From positions 72,848,457-72,912,456 of the forward strand of contig NC_086374.1 of the NCBI RefSeq assembly GCF_036588685.1: a stretch of 64,000 nucleotides of DNA, given 5' to 3'. The notes under the pieces were generated by a model. The model worked only from the letters and a program-made list of their open reading frames with translations. It had not been told where the DNA came from and made no database searches. This stretch comes from Mytilus trossulus (lineage: Eukaryota > Mollusca > Bivalvia > Mytilida > Mytilidae). Shown here piece by piece: positions 11,841 to 24,320 of this stretch. Made by a program: the position numbers and the translations under genes. Every line of letters begins with the position of its first letter. Position 1 is the first letter of the stretch.

Positions 11841-13124
11841 TCACAGAACATTAGTGGAAGAAGCAGATTTTAATGTCTTCCGTTTCTTTTTACGATTACT
11901 TCGGATAAATGTTTGATCACTTTTCACTGACGATGCTGAAGAATCTGAATGTATTATGTCGTGAATTCGTTCACGCATTACCCTTTTGTATAGTTCCTGA
12001 CTTTCTTTATCTATTGTTTTGATATTATACGTTCTATACGCAGTTGGGCGTTTATTGGGCATTGTAGGCTCACTCTTTTTATACATATTACTACATCGAT
12101 TCATTTTCAGAGGTGCGTGAACTTCAGCTATGTGAACTACATTTTCATACGAATGTTTGTCCTTTTTACCAGTGTGACGTGTAGACCCATTTGAAAGTGT
12201 AGACTTTTGCATAATTCTTTCGTCTTCACTTGCTCTTATATCAGATAGAGACTTCGAAAGAATTTTATTCTGTAAGTAAAACGCCGGGTTATCAACACCA
12301 CTTAAGTGTTTTGAACGCTTTCCTTTCTCCTGTAAATGTATAGTATCGTTATATTTAAACTTATTAAGTAAAATATCTGGCGAAAGATTATCTGGTTCTG
12401 AGTCATCTGTTAACGTTATCACTGTATAGTCATCATCTCTTGATGAAGGCATATAACCTTGCAAGTAATTCATTTTATCAATAACCGTAGAACTCCTACG
12501 AAGTTGTGGCCGCTTGCCATCATTTCTATCGTCATTTGTGATTTTCGGACTTGCTTTACCCTTGGTTTCTGGCGCCAAAACTCGTACCAAGCTTACTGAC
12601 TCCTGTGAAATGATAGGAAGATCATAACTAACAGACACATTGTCATTTAAGTCTTTGTCAAAACAAACACATTGATTAGATAATGAACACATTGGAATAT
12701 TCGGACAGCTAGAAATTATTGAAATTCCAGAATCTTGATCAGTTCCTGAACTGCGCTGACCCCTCGATTTTCTCGTTCTTCCAGACTGAGATTCCTCACT
12801 GCTTCCTAGATAGAACATGAGAGGCGGATTAATCTCTTTGCTGAACACAGGACTTGACGGATCTCTGAAACTCATCTCAATTGCACCCAATCTTGCATTA
12901 TTTCTGTTGATGTTGGGTCGGTGTCGAACAGTTTTTGAAATAACCCATGATTTTGTTTTAGATAAGGTTTCCCGACACTTTCGATGCATTATAGCAACTA
13001 GAACTCCAAATATAATTAAAACACTGAGAAATGTAGCGATGAGAAGATATTTATCCCTCTCTGATTCAGATATCCCTGTCAACGGATAAATTACATGTGG
13101 TGGGTTCGTCTTGTTTGACGTCAT
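11841..13124 (-). CDS. orphan single-pass membrane protein with long cytoplasmic tail
   Basis: A 427-residue uninterrupted frame, by far the longest in the AT-rich DNA around it, with balanced composition. I do not recognise the family. It begins with a short polar stretch carrying an N-K-T glycosylation sequon (residue 4), then one hydrophobic helix at about residues 26-46 followed by H-R-K, so the N-terminus should face outside and about 380 residues inside. The tail is rich in Ser, Thr, Lys and Arg and holds possible docking motifs: VDNPAFY (NPxF-like), SYENVV (SH2-type YENV), an acidic TDDSEPD segment and a basic RKKKRK near the end. The ATG at 13124 is chosen because an in-frame TGA lies 18 bases upstream of it; a GTG at 13127 is less likely. 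A 3' splice site (TTTGTTTGTAG) precedes position 13145, so a 5' UTR exon is likely upstream. If the AG at 13132-13133 (CCCTCAG) were used instead, this exon could be the membrane and tail exon of a larger receptor. Confidence 0.7.
   Translation of the reverse strand: MTSNKTNPPHVIYPLTGISESERDKYLLIATFLSVLIIFGVLVAIMHRKCRETLSKTKSWVISKTVRHRPNINRNNARLGAIEMSFRDPSSPVFSKEINPPLMFYLGSSEESQSGRTRKSRGQRSSGTDQDSGISIISSCPNIPMCSLSNQCVCFDKDLNDNVSVSYDLPIISQESVSLVRVLAPETKGKASPKITNDDRNDGKRPQLRRSSTVIDKMNYLQGYMPSSRDDDYTVITLTDDSEPDNLSPDILLNKFKYNDTIHLQEKGKRSKHLSGVDNPAFYLQNKILSKSLSDIRASEDERIMQKSTLSNGSTRHTGKKDKHSYENVVHIAEVHAPLKMNRCSNMYKKSEPTMPNKRPTAYRTYNIKTIDKESQELYKRVMRERIHDIIHSDSSASSVKSDQTFIRSNRKKKRKTLKSASSTNVL
13116..13123. 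promoter_or_regulatory. CRE-like palindrome TGACGTCA (overlaps the start codon region)
   Basis: Perfect eight-base CREB/ATF consensus, lying within the first codons of the orphan membrane-protein gene. It is one of three in about 1 kb. Confidence 0.3.
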
Positions 13125-13716
13125 CACAACTGAGGGATGTCATACCTACAAACAAAGAAGGAAAACATGGATTTGTGTATAAAAAAAAGTATGCAAGTAA
13201 ATCGTGTAAAAACATAGGAAATTGCAAAGTTGCACTGTGGAAAGGATGTGTTTAATCTGGTGGCAATAAAAGAACGCTTAAACTCTGGTTCTTTAGTTCA
13301 TGAACAGATTAACAAAGCATTTACACTTGAGGTTCTGCCAATATCAATAAAATATGGGTTATTGGAAGAAAATGGTGTCCACATATATGAAAAAAACCTC
13401 TTTTTTATATACATGAACTTTATATACAAATAGAAACACTATTTTTGTACATTGTCCAATTTGTTTTAATATTGAAAGAATGTTAAGTGCCAGTGGCATT
13501 AACATAGGTCTAATCATTAAAAAAAAATATGGTTACAAAGTTTTATCATAGGCCAATTCATTGATATTAATGAGACGTAGAAATATTCAGCTAGCAAAAT
13601 GAATGTAATTGAACTTACCATATAAATCTCATGTTTTTTCTGACCTGTTGATATTTTTTTTTTATTTAATGTGTGTTTTGTTATATCTCAATCCTTCGTT
13701 GGTCAAAATTTAATTA

Positions 13717-13724
13717 TGACGTCA
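13717..13724. promoter_or_regulatory. CRE-like palindrome TGACGTCA
   Basis: Perfect eight-base palindrome about 0.6 kb upstream of the minus-strand gene. A binding role is inferred from the known consensus only. Confidence 0.3.
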
Positions 13725-14161
13725 AATTATCAAATTATCATGTTTTTTAAGTGGCCTATTGTGACATCTCGAAAAAGGTCACCATGTATATCATTCGTAA
13801 AGAAGGATTTTATTTGTTTGGATATAGTCATCTATTCAAAAGAAAATATCACACTCGATAGATTGCTAGAATCTATATTATACGTATGAAGGTCAGGGTG
13901 ACTATAAATGAACCAAGCTGTTCAGCAGGGAAAAAAAGCAAAGGAAGAGAAATGTTTTCGTCTTAGATCACTATAAAATCAATTAATATGATAATTATAT
14001 TGCATGTTATATAATCATGTATATATCTTTTGCCATTGATAATGATAATCGTAATATGTGAATTATTATGTGAATGTACTTTTAAATATTAATAAGGCTT
14101 AACACAAATATAAGAATTAGCTTTCTTTTTGTGAAACAAATTGACGGCAACGTCGTTAAAC

Positions 14162-14169
14162 TGACGTCA
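14162..14169. promoter_or_regulatory. CRE-like palindrome TGACGTCA
   Basis: Third perfect copy, about 1 kb upstream of the minus-strand gene, close to ACGTCG and AACGTTG in a locally CpG-richer stretch. Confidence 0.3.
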
Positions 14170-15732
14170 TTAATTGATGATATTTGCGATACTGGTGTCA
14201 CCTAACGTTGCACACTGAAAGACGTAAGACAAAATAAAAACGTTGGATTGCATGTTGTTCAGATGGCTTTTTACAATAAATTTTAAAGGATTGATTTTTT
14301 TTGGCTAAGAAATGATAATTTTTTTTTCTTAGATAACAGATCTAAAGCTTTAGTTTTATTTACAAATTAAAAAGAAAAAAGAAACTTGAGTTGAAACCAT
14401 TTAATTATAAAGGCAATCGATTTCTTTATTTTTATGGATAAACTATGCACTGCGAATGCATTCATTTTTGCACTCCAGAATGTCAAGGCGAAAGGACTAC
14501 GGCATATCTAGCATGACAGTTCTGCACAAATATATGCAAGGGAATTAACGAGAACAATTATTATAGCTGGGTTTTTTTGCTATTAATTTATATTATAGCG
14601 GATCCGACTATTATAGTCCGGAAAACACTTCAGTTCCGCGAGGAAATCTCTCTCCCCACCCCTGCTTTATGAATCGGTAAGCTTCAACATAAAATAATAA
14701 TTTTAAAGTTTTCTTATTAAGCAACAAAATAAAATAGCCGTATTCCAAATCGTCTGTGAAAACCGCAATCATGACAATTAGACGGAACGTTAGGAGCATA
14801 TCTGATTAAATAACGTCAAAATCGTATATGTGGACATTGTATCGGACATTTTAGTTCTATCTGATATCTCGTATATTAGATTTGAGTTATGGGTATTTAA
14901 TATCAAAATAGAGATATTTTTTTGTACTTTTATCCATTATAAATTTTTTTATAATAGCGAATGGCACTATATTAATTAAACATCATGAAAAAAACAGAAA
15001 ACGTAACCCTACGTTTAATTTGGTTTGAAGGGGACAAAATGTCGGACATTGCTAATCAACTCGAATAAAAATTTTTTTTTTTTAAAATTCCTTATTATTG
15101 CATGAGACGAAAGTGTGATCTTTGTACAAAATACAAGTATAAGAATTATTTACTTTCGACATGGGGATTGCTCTGGAAATCTCTTTTTGGGACAATTTAA
15201 AAAAAATTATGGAAACCTATCGTGCATGGGACACATAATTTGTATCATCTTGATCCCTTTTTTTTAATATCCGTCTTTTCGAGAGTGAAAAATCGACATT
15301 ACATCATCGCCCACTTATGAATTGCTTGTTCTAGACAAACTTTTATATCGTTTGGTAAAAAAAAAATGTTTTTTACGGTATTCAGAATTTCACCAAACTA
15401 AAAGTGTAACGCGGGACAAGGAAATCATTTTGAAAAATAAAGGTTTAAATGAGTTTTAATTAATGAAAATGGTCTGTTACATAAACAAAATTGGAATAAT
15501 CTGAAAGAAGAGTTTAAAAGGTTTAAAATGATATACAACACTTTAAAATATCCTTTTTTATGTTTAAAAATCAACAAGATGAATGTGTCTTGTCCGTGAT
15601 TTCACCAAATTAACACCAGTAGCGTGCGACGTTTCAATACATTAGAATTATTAATTAATTCAAAAAATTGATTATGCAGACAACATGATAATTTAAATGT
15701 TTTGCTATTTGTTTCAAAGTCGATTAACTTTG

Positions 15733-15760
15733 TAATAATAATAATAATAATAATAATAAA
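15733..15760. repeat. (TAA)n microsatellite
   Basis: About nine consecutive TAA units. Confidence 0.9.
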
Positions 15761-16711
15761 ATTAAGTCATTTTTCTAATCGCCGCTTTTACTTTTTATAT
15801 CGGAATACTGGTACATATCACCTTTTAAAATAACAATTAAGGACTTTAATCGTATACCTCCCATTTGATTGGTCGTTTGATACGGCAAAGATATAGTATA
15901 TCTGAGAAAATTGTTATTAAATAGTTGTGTTTTCTTGTCGTTTTCAGTTAATTTATCTTTTTAGTTCAAAAAGTAAGCTATAGAAGACGTATATTTTTTT
16001 ATTGTATTTTCAATAACTCAATATATAATTGTCTCGCATGTTGAGATATGGTGTACACACAAGGCACTAAAGGGTCGATAATCAATATATGAATGGTGGG
16101 AGGGTCAGGCTTTACTAAAAAAAAAATTGAGATCCCTCTCACTGAGAAACAGGACCCTAAGCATCAACTCCCGCGTTGCCTTGGATCAATACATATCAGG
16201 AGTTTTTGAAATAAAGTGTTAAAATGGGAGAGGTAAATTAATAAAAATTTTAAAAAAAAAAGACCATAAAACGTCTGTCGTCAACCCTAAGTAACAAAAA
16301 TGTCAAAAACACATTACGATACTACTAAAGTCGATTACGTACGAACCTTTGTAACTTTCATATATTTTTTTAACCAGCTGTAAGAGTCTATAAATGCTTG
16401 ATATGAAAAGTGTTACAGTAACGGTTGTAGTTACGTAAATCGTCTCAAAGTGCATAACTTGTATTCAATTACTTTTTAACAAAAGCGTTTAAAACGTCAA
16501 CGAACTCATTTGATAATGTTTGATATTAGTCAGAGGAGTAATGGTCGATGAAATATTCACTTAAAAACGATGTTCATCAACATAAAAGGCCAGACTAGCG
16601 TTTTTTGTTTCTAAAAGATATTTAGTCCTGCATAACATTTTGTTATTTGAAAGCGTTTCTGACTTTTGCAAGACGTTAAAGAGTGGTGGTATCAATGTTT
16701 TTAAGTTATTT

Positions 16712-16987
16712 TTAAAAGTGCACATGAAAAGCGTGTCCGGTATTATCTGCGTTCGTTAGATACGACAAAGAATCTGCCTTGCTGTTATGAAAAGTCCTAT
16801 TGAAATTATCGTAATCAGACTCAAAAGTCATCAAATGAACATATCGGATTTGGTGTTTCAAGCAAAGCATTTGTACTCCGGGTTTTTTTTCGGGAGGGGG
16901 AGCTAAATGTTTAGAAACAAGACCTTCTGTTATGGCAGCTAAACAACAAACAAAAATATCAGAGACCATGAAAACGAAAACGCCCAT
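16712..16987 (-). CDS. doubtful 91-codon frame with signal-peptide-like start
   Basis: The frame starts MGVFVFMVSDIFVCCLAA, which resembles a secretory signal or membrane anchor, followed by a proline/lysine-rich turn and a polar C-terminal part of more balanced composition than most chance frames here. There is no recognised family, no clear splice site and no paralogue in the window. A chance frame is the more likely explanation. Confidence 0.15.
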   Translation of the reverse strand: MGVFVFMVSDIFVCCLAAITEGLVSKHLAPPPEKKPGVQMLCLKHQIRYVHLMTFESDYDNFNRTFHNSKADSLSYLTNADNTGHAFHVHF

Positions 16988-19900
16988 TTATAGAACATCG
17001 TCCATAGTTCAATGTGACTATATTGATTTGCATGCAATAGTTTATGAATTGTGCAAAAACAATAAAAATCTTATCATCAAAAGTATTCAATAACAAAGAT
17101 ATATGACTACTGGGACAAACATCAGTGGAACCAATCTGGTAGTGGTAATATCAGCCTATGTCAGTGCGCAAGAACAAATACATCTTCATCAGACACATAT
17201 AAGACCAAATGGTTTGAAAGTTAAGTTCATAAAACATTAAAGAGCTACAAACAAGTTTTTTGGTTAAGACATAAACTGATGGCTCAGAAATTAAATTGTC
17301 AATTTCGTCAAACATCGAACTAATGAATTCTGACCAATATCCTATTTTTTAATCGACAAGTGGTTTCGTTACTGATGCAGAGATAGATATCTATGTAGAT
17401 AAGACATATTTTTTTATTCGTCCATTGGGAACAAAAGGGTAGGGATATACATCCTCCAAAATACATTGAAATATAGATATAGCATTACTATCATATCAAC
17501 CAAGTCAACTTTTGGATGTGAATTTTGTTATCCGTATTGACAGACAGCTTGATGTTAAGAATATGTATAAAATAAACCCCAATATTCCTTCACATTAACT
17601 TTGTCATGTGCATATAGAAGCTAGGTTCTGCATGATGAGCCTTTATTTCATAATTCTTTAGGTATTATATGACTGTTCACATCTTTAAATTGTTTGCCCA
17701 TTATTCTCTGATACTTTTATTTTAGCACCCCATTATCATAAATTATAACTATTTTGATTTTAAAAAAATCTCTGTTTTCTGTAAAAACCCATCCAAACCC
17801 TCATATTGGGATTTTCAAAATATATACATTATGTTCCTTCTCTTCAATTTTGTATAAATGCAACAGTTTTCATTGCTTAACTTCATATTGAAAGGAATTT
17901 TAGCAACGAAATGAAATGAGACATACTGAAGAACATTCGTGATGTACGAGACAAACTAGATAACAAACAACTTTAGTTCCAAAAGTGCAAATGATTTTCA
18001 TATTATTTTAAAATGTTGTATTGGTTTCAAAATAAACCAATAGTCAAACTTACAAGTGCCAATTACATTTCGTGCTTAGTCATCATTAAAGTGCCTACCT
18101 TATCGCATTTGATGTGCAATACCTCTTTCAATATAAGTGTCCAATTACTTTCCAGTAACAATATAAGTTTGTGTTTCGGAATAACCTATACTCCTGCAAA
18201 ACGTTTTCCCAGAAAAGCCTAAAATAAACTAGGAATGTGTGATTCATGTAAAAAATGTTTAAACAATATTGACAAAACATATATTGAATTGAATATTGAT
18301 TGTGATGTGTATTGCTATTTAACGAGTGTAACAGCTGGTATATGTTTAATCTTACAATAACCAACTTTCTATTAGATTGGACATGATACAATCGGATGTA
18401 GGTCACGGCTTCCTAAGAAATGGGTTAACCTAGGACCAATAGTTTTCTTTCTTATTGCTCGAAAGTAGGTTATTATACATTTTTATGTATGCATGTTAAT
18501 TAGGGGGAGGGGGATATGTTTTAGTATATTGCAAAGTAATTTTCCGTTTTCCATATCGGGGGGAAATATGTTTAATAAGTATTTATTACAAAAAAAACAC
18601 CATTTTCTTTCTGAAAAAAAGCGCATTGAAACAATTGTACAGTAATTTGTGTCTCTTTGATCAGTTCATCTTATTTATCATGTAGAGGTTCAGACGAACT
18701 TCCTATAAACTATCACATACAAGAAATGATTCCAATTGAAGTTTTGAAGTATTCATTTAAATACAAAACTGATCTATTGAAGATTATAATTAAAAATATG
18801 TTATTTGCCTATTAAAGAAAGAATTTAAAAAAGCCCGATTAATCCACTCTTTTGTCTGATACACATAGGTCTGCGTTTAGCAAAACAAAATCCAACAAAT
18901 TTAGGAGATGATGCCAAATGCACGTACATGCTTTCATAAATTTACTGATTAAATTAAGAATTGTAAGAACTGAGTATACACTTGCCAATAACAAATTGTG
19001 ACTTTACAGATGAAACTTTATATATCTTAGTCTGGAGATTGACAAATCTAAGTTAATTAAAGTTTACTGATGAATTTTGAAAATTGTCAATTTTTAATGC
19101 TTTTGAACATTGTGGTTACGTTTATGTAAATAACAAGGAGCGGCACAGATAGAAATAGACATAATGCAAATAAATATATTTACGTCTGTTAACATATTCG
19201 AGTTAAAAAATCTCAATGAAAAGTCTGTAACTGTTTGAAAAGTGAGTTTTTATAAAAACTCTACAAAACAGACCCAAATTGATCTTTTATATTTGAAGGT
19301 TTCAAAATCATTCAAAGTCTTAAATATTTACATGCATTATACATCAAATAACTATCATACCTTGTGAATATAAAGCAATCTTGTATATTATCTAGACACA
19401 TTTACTGATATAATTATTCCGTTCAAAAGAGACAATAACAACTAACGTAAGCGTATTATTATTTTAACAAAAAGATACCTGAAAGATGTTGCTAGCCATC
19501 CTACAGATGACAAGATAAACTGTTGGTACAGGTCAAAAGTTCATACTTACCAAGCTAACTGTGAAAAAACTCCATGTTTTACAAATAAAACTCCAAGTTT
19601 CATCTGAATAGAATTAGAATAGAATATACATGAACGTTTTCGGTAAGCCGTCTCAAATTGTTCTTAAATGGGCACTTGCTACATATGAACAATAGAATAT
19701 GATTACACAAGTAAAATTTTGAAATAATAAATCGCTTTTAGCACAAATTTGGTTCAAGTTTGTCAAAATGAGCAGAGAAACATCGGTTTTGAATTATTCA
19801 CTTGAAAGTAAAAAATCAATCTCATTTAATTCGTATTTATGTGTCCTTCAATTCAACCAGTTCCCTAGATAATGGTTGCCATTGGCAAAGTTGAAACATT

Positions 19901-20032
19901 TGTTGTTGTCTGATTCGATCCACAAAATTCATTTTAATACTGGTTAATCCAACTTTTTTTAACCAATAACAAAATTTCAAACAAACCTAGAAAAATGTAG
20001 CTCAAAGCCAATAACAACTGTGAATAGTAATC

Positions 20033-20487
20033 AAAGGTACCAGGATTACAATTAAGTACGCCAGACGTGCGTTTCGTCTACATAAGTCTCATCAGTGACG
20101 CTCATATCAAAATATTTATAAAGCCAAACAATTACAAAGTTGAAGAGCATTGAGGATCCAAAATTTCAAAAAGTTGTGCCAAATACGGCTAAGGAAATCT
20201 ATGCCTGGAATAAGAAAATTCTTAGTTTTTCGAAAAATGTTAACTTTTGTTAACAGGAAATGTATAAAAAATGACCACCTTATTGATATTCATGCCAACA
20301 CCGAGGTGTTGACTACTGGGCTTGTGATACCTTCGGGGACGAAACGTCCACCAGCAGTGGCATCGACCCAGTAATGTAAATAGTTAACAAAGGTACCAGG
20401 ATTACAATTTAGTACGCCAGACGCGCGTTTCGTCTACATAAGACTCATCAGTGACGCTCATATCAAATATTTATAAAGCCAAACAAT
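20033..20487 (-). repeat. composite dispersed repeat flanked by ~95-bp direct repeats
   Basis: A block running GGTACCAGGATTACAATT, AGTACGCCAGACG, TTTCGTCTACATAAG, TCATCAGTGACGCTCATATC occurs at about 20034 and again at about 20392. Between the two lies about 260 bp containing GGGGACGAAACGTCCACCAG and GTGGCATCGACCCAGT. The family also appears at 7590-7856 in the opposite orientation. The 74-codon frame crossing it is a by-product of the repeat. Confidence 0.7.
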
Positions 20488-21384
20488 AAGCTATATAAGT
20501 CTAATATTCAGTATGGTTTAAATTTACTGATAAGAAATTCAATATCTATACCAATAAAGCAATGGTATCGTATAAAAAGGAAAATTAGCAATAGGGAAAG
20601 AAAAATCATCTCTTATGGGTACAGTTTCTGGTGAAAAACTGAAATATCTAAGTCTAGGAAAAGAAAGTAATTGCTGTTAGTATTTGGTTTATTTAAAGAA
20701 ACTTTCTTTGGGTAAATGTCTGCAATATATTTAGAAAGTTCTTGATTTTTCAACAAATTTTGATTTTTGAATAAGCCTGTTGGCAATGTTGATCTAGGAA
20801 AATCCAATATATAAACCCGTTACTAGATTGTACTGAACTGTTAATAATGTCATCTAGTCAATCGAATCATAACAGATGACGAGATCTAAAGCAGCTAAAT
20901 ACAGAATGCATGGTTGGTCTAACAACAATCAAACTTAAAATTGAATGCACCAAGAACTTACTCAAAATAGTTTAGTTAAGTTGTAACATAATCTGTTTTT
21001 TTAATGCTTCACATGTACCTTTTGAATGATTACATACTGAAATATTCAATAATTTACAATGGTTGTCTTTTTATAATAAATGATATTGCATTCATGATTA
21101 TAAGTGCATTATACTGATTCAGTGCCTCAATCTGTTTTCATTTGTTTACATATCATATTATTTGATATGAGTTCATTGTACTTAACAGCTGATCGTTTGG
21201 TCACCACAACATTAAATAGCCTATGAGGTATGAATTGCCTACCATGTCATACAAAATCATACTATTTTCCCGTTATTAATTCGGGTTGTTTAGTACTATA
21301 TTTCAATGACAAATTTTCTGAAGTATTTTATGCAGACTGGCAAACGAAGTTAAATATCAACGAGCATGCATGTAAGATTTATTT
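20488..21384. other. AT-rich spacer
   Basis: Nothing recognised. Confidence 0.5.
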
Positions 21385-22905
21385 TATCCACGAAAATCAA
21401 TACCCACAAAAATGAATGAATTCACATTATAACATAACAACTCAACGTTAAATAATACCCCTTAGGATCAACAGTGATCGTGACAGACTGAAATATATTC
21501 TGTGTATATATATTTATGTATATAACTCGTCTAAACACCAACCCAACAATGTTAGATCTGTAAATTTGCTTTCGCAAATTTTTGGTTCTTCCCTCGCCGG
21601 GATTCGAACCCATGCTACTGTGATATGATATATAAGGCATGAAGATGTTATTGAATTATCTATAGTAAAGGATCCTTCAAATTAATGTAAGATACAGTCA
21701 CAGAAAATAATTATATTCATAAGTACGTCTGAGTCAGTGACAACCCTACAACAGATGTATCCATCGGATCGCCATCAATGATGGTGATACATGGCTGTGT
21801 ACATAATGTATATACAACTCGTCTAAACATCAACCCAACAATGTTAGATTTGTAAATTTGCTTTCGCAAATTTTTGGTTCTTCTCTCGCCGAGATTCGAA
21901 CCCATGCTACTGTGATATCGTGACACCAAATCGCCTGCACTGCAGCCGTCCCGCTGGCCATGTGTTACCTTTCCACGTCAGTTTTGATCTAGCGGCGTAC
22001 TACAGTACATGATAAATAAGGCATGAAGATGTTATTGTTACAGATCAGCTTAATTATCTATAGTAAAGGATCCTACAAATTAATGTAAGATACAGTCACA
22101 GAAAATAATATATATATATATAATTCGTATAAGTAACAGCCAAATTATATCATCTCTGTAAATTTGCTAAATCAAACTTGTGTTCTTCCCTGGCCGGGAT
22201 TCGAACTCATGCTACTGAGATATCGTGGCACCAAATTGCCTTGCACTATGGCTGGCGAGTCAGTCGATCTCCTAGGCTCGAAACATTTCTAGCTTCATTG
22301 CACGCGTCTTACCTTCTCTGGTCAATTTTATCTAGCGTCGTAACACAGTGCATGATAAATAGGTCATGAAGATGGAATGTTACAGATTAAAATTATCTAT
22401 CGCAGAAGATCTTACACAGAAATGTAGGATGCAGCCACAGATACAACTATATTATAAGCACGTCTGAACTAGTAACTACCATACGACAGATTTTATCCAT
22501 GGATTCACCAGTGATGGTGACACAAGGCTGAAGACCCGTTCTGTTTGATATATATAGCTCGTCTAAATAACAGCCCAACAATGTTAGATCTGTAAATTTG
22601 CTGAAGCATGTCTTCCCTGGCCGAGATTCGAACTCATGCTACCCGCGAAAATAAATAAATTCGCTGTATATTATAAGTACATTTTAACTAGTAACAATTC
22701 CACGACAGACTTTATCCTTCAGATTTCCAGTGATTGTGATATAATGATGAAAACACATCGTGTCCATATATATAATTCGTCTAAATAACATCCTAACAAT
22801 GTTATATCTGTAAATTTTTTAGTAGTAAAATTCTAAGGCCGTGATTCGAACTCATGCTACTGAGATATCGTGGCACCAGATTGCCTTGCACTAAAAAAGT
22901 ATAAG
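21385..22905 (-). repeat. tandem array of tRNA-like SINE-type units
   Basis: Five diverged units follow one another. Read on the minus strand, each carries a GGTTCGAATC-like RNA polymerase III B box (near 21601, 21893, 22198, 22626 and 22845), followed by a near-constant tail with the palindrome AAATTTGC-TTTC-GCAAATTT in the better copies and AACATTGTTGGG. Units 2 and 3 also retain a longer upstream tRNA-like part with a possible A box. Spacing varies (about 292, 305, 428 and 219 bp) through insertions and losses. None folds into an intact tRNA by eye. The leftmost 40 bases are the end of the palindromic ATCCACGAAAAT MITE family. Confidence 0.7.
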
Positions 22906-23189
22906 CCCGGCGCAAGAATGATGTTTTAATTTTCTATTCGTTCTATTCGGAGTTGATTAACTGGTTTTTTTTATGATGTAATCGGTCAGTTTTTGTTTGA
23001 TATAGCTCTGCTTTTTCCCTAGTATTAAATTTGAACATATCATGACCAACTTCCCCCAGATTCAAGCATTGCTTACTTTTAAACATATTAACTAATTAAT
23101 CACGCATGAAAATTGCAGAAAACCGCATTTTTTGTTGATGAGATTTCGCAAATTTTGTTCATCAACCCCTAATCATTAAAAAAAAACAA

Positions 23190-23450
23190 GAATGTGTCCC
23201 CAGTGCACGAATGACCCACTCGCACTATAATTTTCTATGTTCAGTGGACCGTGAAATTGGGGTAAAAACTCTAATTAAAATTAGAAAGATCATATCATAA
23301 GGAACATGTGTAATAAGTTTGAAATTGATTGGATTTCCAACTTCATCAAAAACTACCTTGATCAAAAACTTTAACATGAAGCAGGACGAACGGACGTACA
23401 GACTAGAAAACAAAACCCCCTCTTCTATCGTAGGTGGGGCATAACAAGTT
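23190..23450 (+). repeat. dispersed repeat, copy 1 (GTGTCCCCAGTGCACG family)
   Basis: Shares CCCACTCGCA, TTTTCTATGTTCAGTGGACC, GAAATTGGGGTAAAA, AAAGATCATATCATA and GGTGGGGCATAA in order with 29545-29812, and in reverse orientation with 56262-56563. Confidence 0.75.
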
Positions 23451-24117
23451 TTACTTAAAGTCGGAATTCAGGAAACTAAATATGACCCAAGATTATTTGA
23501 ATTTTATAAATTGGATCAAATACAATATATATATGCATGTGCAAGTCATGAAAACATCACCATTTTTAAAATACAATTCATAAGTACAAGTTACTTTGAT
23601 GCAAGTTTCCATTTCTTACATCGTGAATTTTGATTTCTATTCACCAATATCCAACCTGTTATCTTTGTTTAAACAAATGTATATTTGTTACCTAATATCT
23701 AAAATATAAAATTCCTGGTACATATACATAAATTATGTTATGTTGGAAATTGTTGTATTATTTGAATGTATGTATTTATTTACTGTCTATAATTCAGTGT
23801 AAAAGACTCTATTTTATATGTACATTTTCCATTTAATGTACTAATGTTGTATTATTCATTCTCACATAAAATATTGAACTAAAATTAATTGCATTATTTG
23901 ACCTTTCAATAACTTCTGAAAATTCCTGAAACTCATTCAGAATTTAAAGCATTTTTTTACTTAGACCATCATAATTAATCTTGCTCTTTCCATCAGCAAA
24001 CGGAACCTTTTTCAATTCCATGTTGCTACTATTGTAAATATGGCTGTTTTCTATATCTGATTTCATTGCTCATGTTCGTATTTAGTTTGTCCTATTTCTG
24101 TGATGTATTTTGACCTT
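23451..24117. other. AT-rich spacer
   Basis: Nothing recognised. Confidence 0.5.
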
Positions 24118-24320
24118 CTGAATCACTCACGGTTGTTCAACACCTGTGGGAGATCACTGGGGTTGTTTTTGTTTTGGTGGGGTTCGTGTTCCTCAACTTA
24201 AATATAATGTTTTGTAGACTGTTGTTTACGTTTTACTTGGTTTGTTTTGCCATGATATTGTCAGCTTCTCTGATTATGATTTTTCATTCACCCTTTGATA
24301 TCTTTCTCTCCTTCCCCCCT
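24118..24320 (+). repeat. decayed retroelement 3' tail
   Basis: CACCTGTGGGAGATCACTGG and TTTGGTGGGGTTCGTGTTCC resemble the tail at 6280-6400 (GGAGCACCTGAGATCACCCC, GGTAGGGTTCGTGTTG). The 87-codon frame here is probably non-coding. The relationship is judged by eye. Confidence 0.4.

Larger units (their letters stand above)
14170..20032. other. AT-rich intergenic DNA
   Basis: No gene is supported apart from one doubtful frame at 16712-16987. Poly-A/T runs and a TAA microsatellite occur. No large repeat family was recognised by eye. Confidence 0.45.

Noticed and set aside
20150-20374. 74-codon frame
   Set aside because: Lies entirely within a dispersed repeat family and carries no known transposon motif.
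21385-22905. Functional tRNA genes
   Set aside because: Only the B-box region is well kept; no unit shows an intact acceptor stem or clear anticodon arm.
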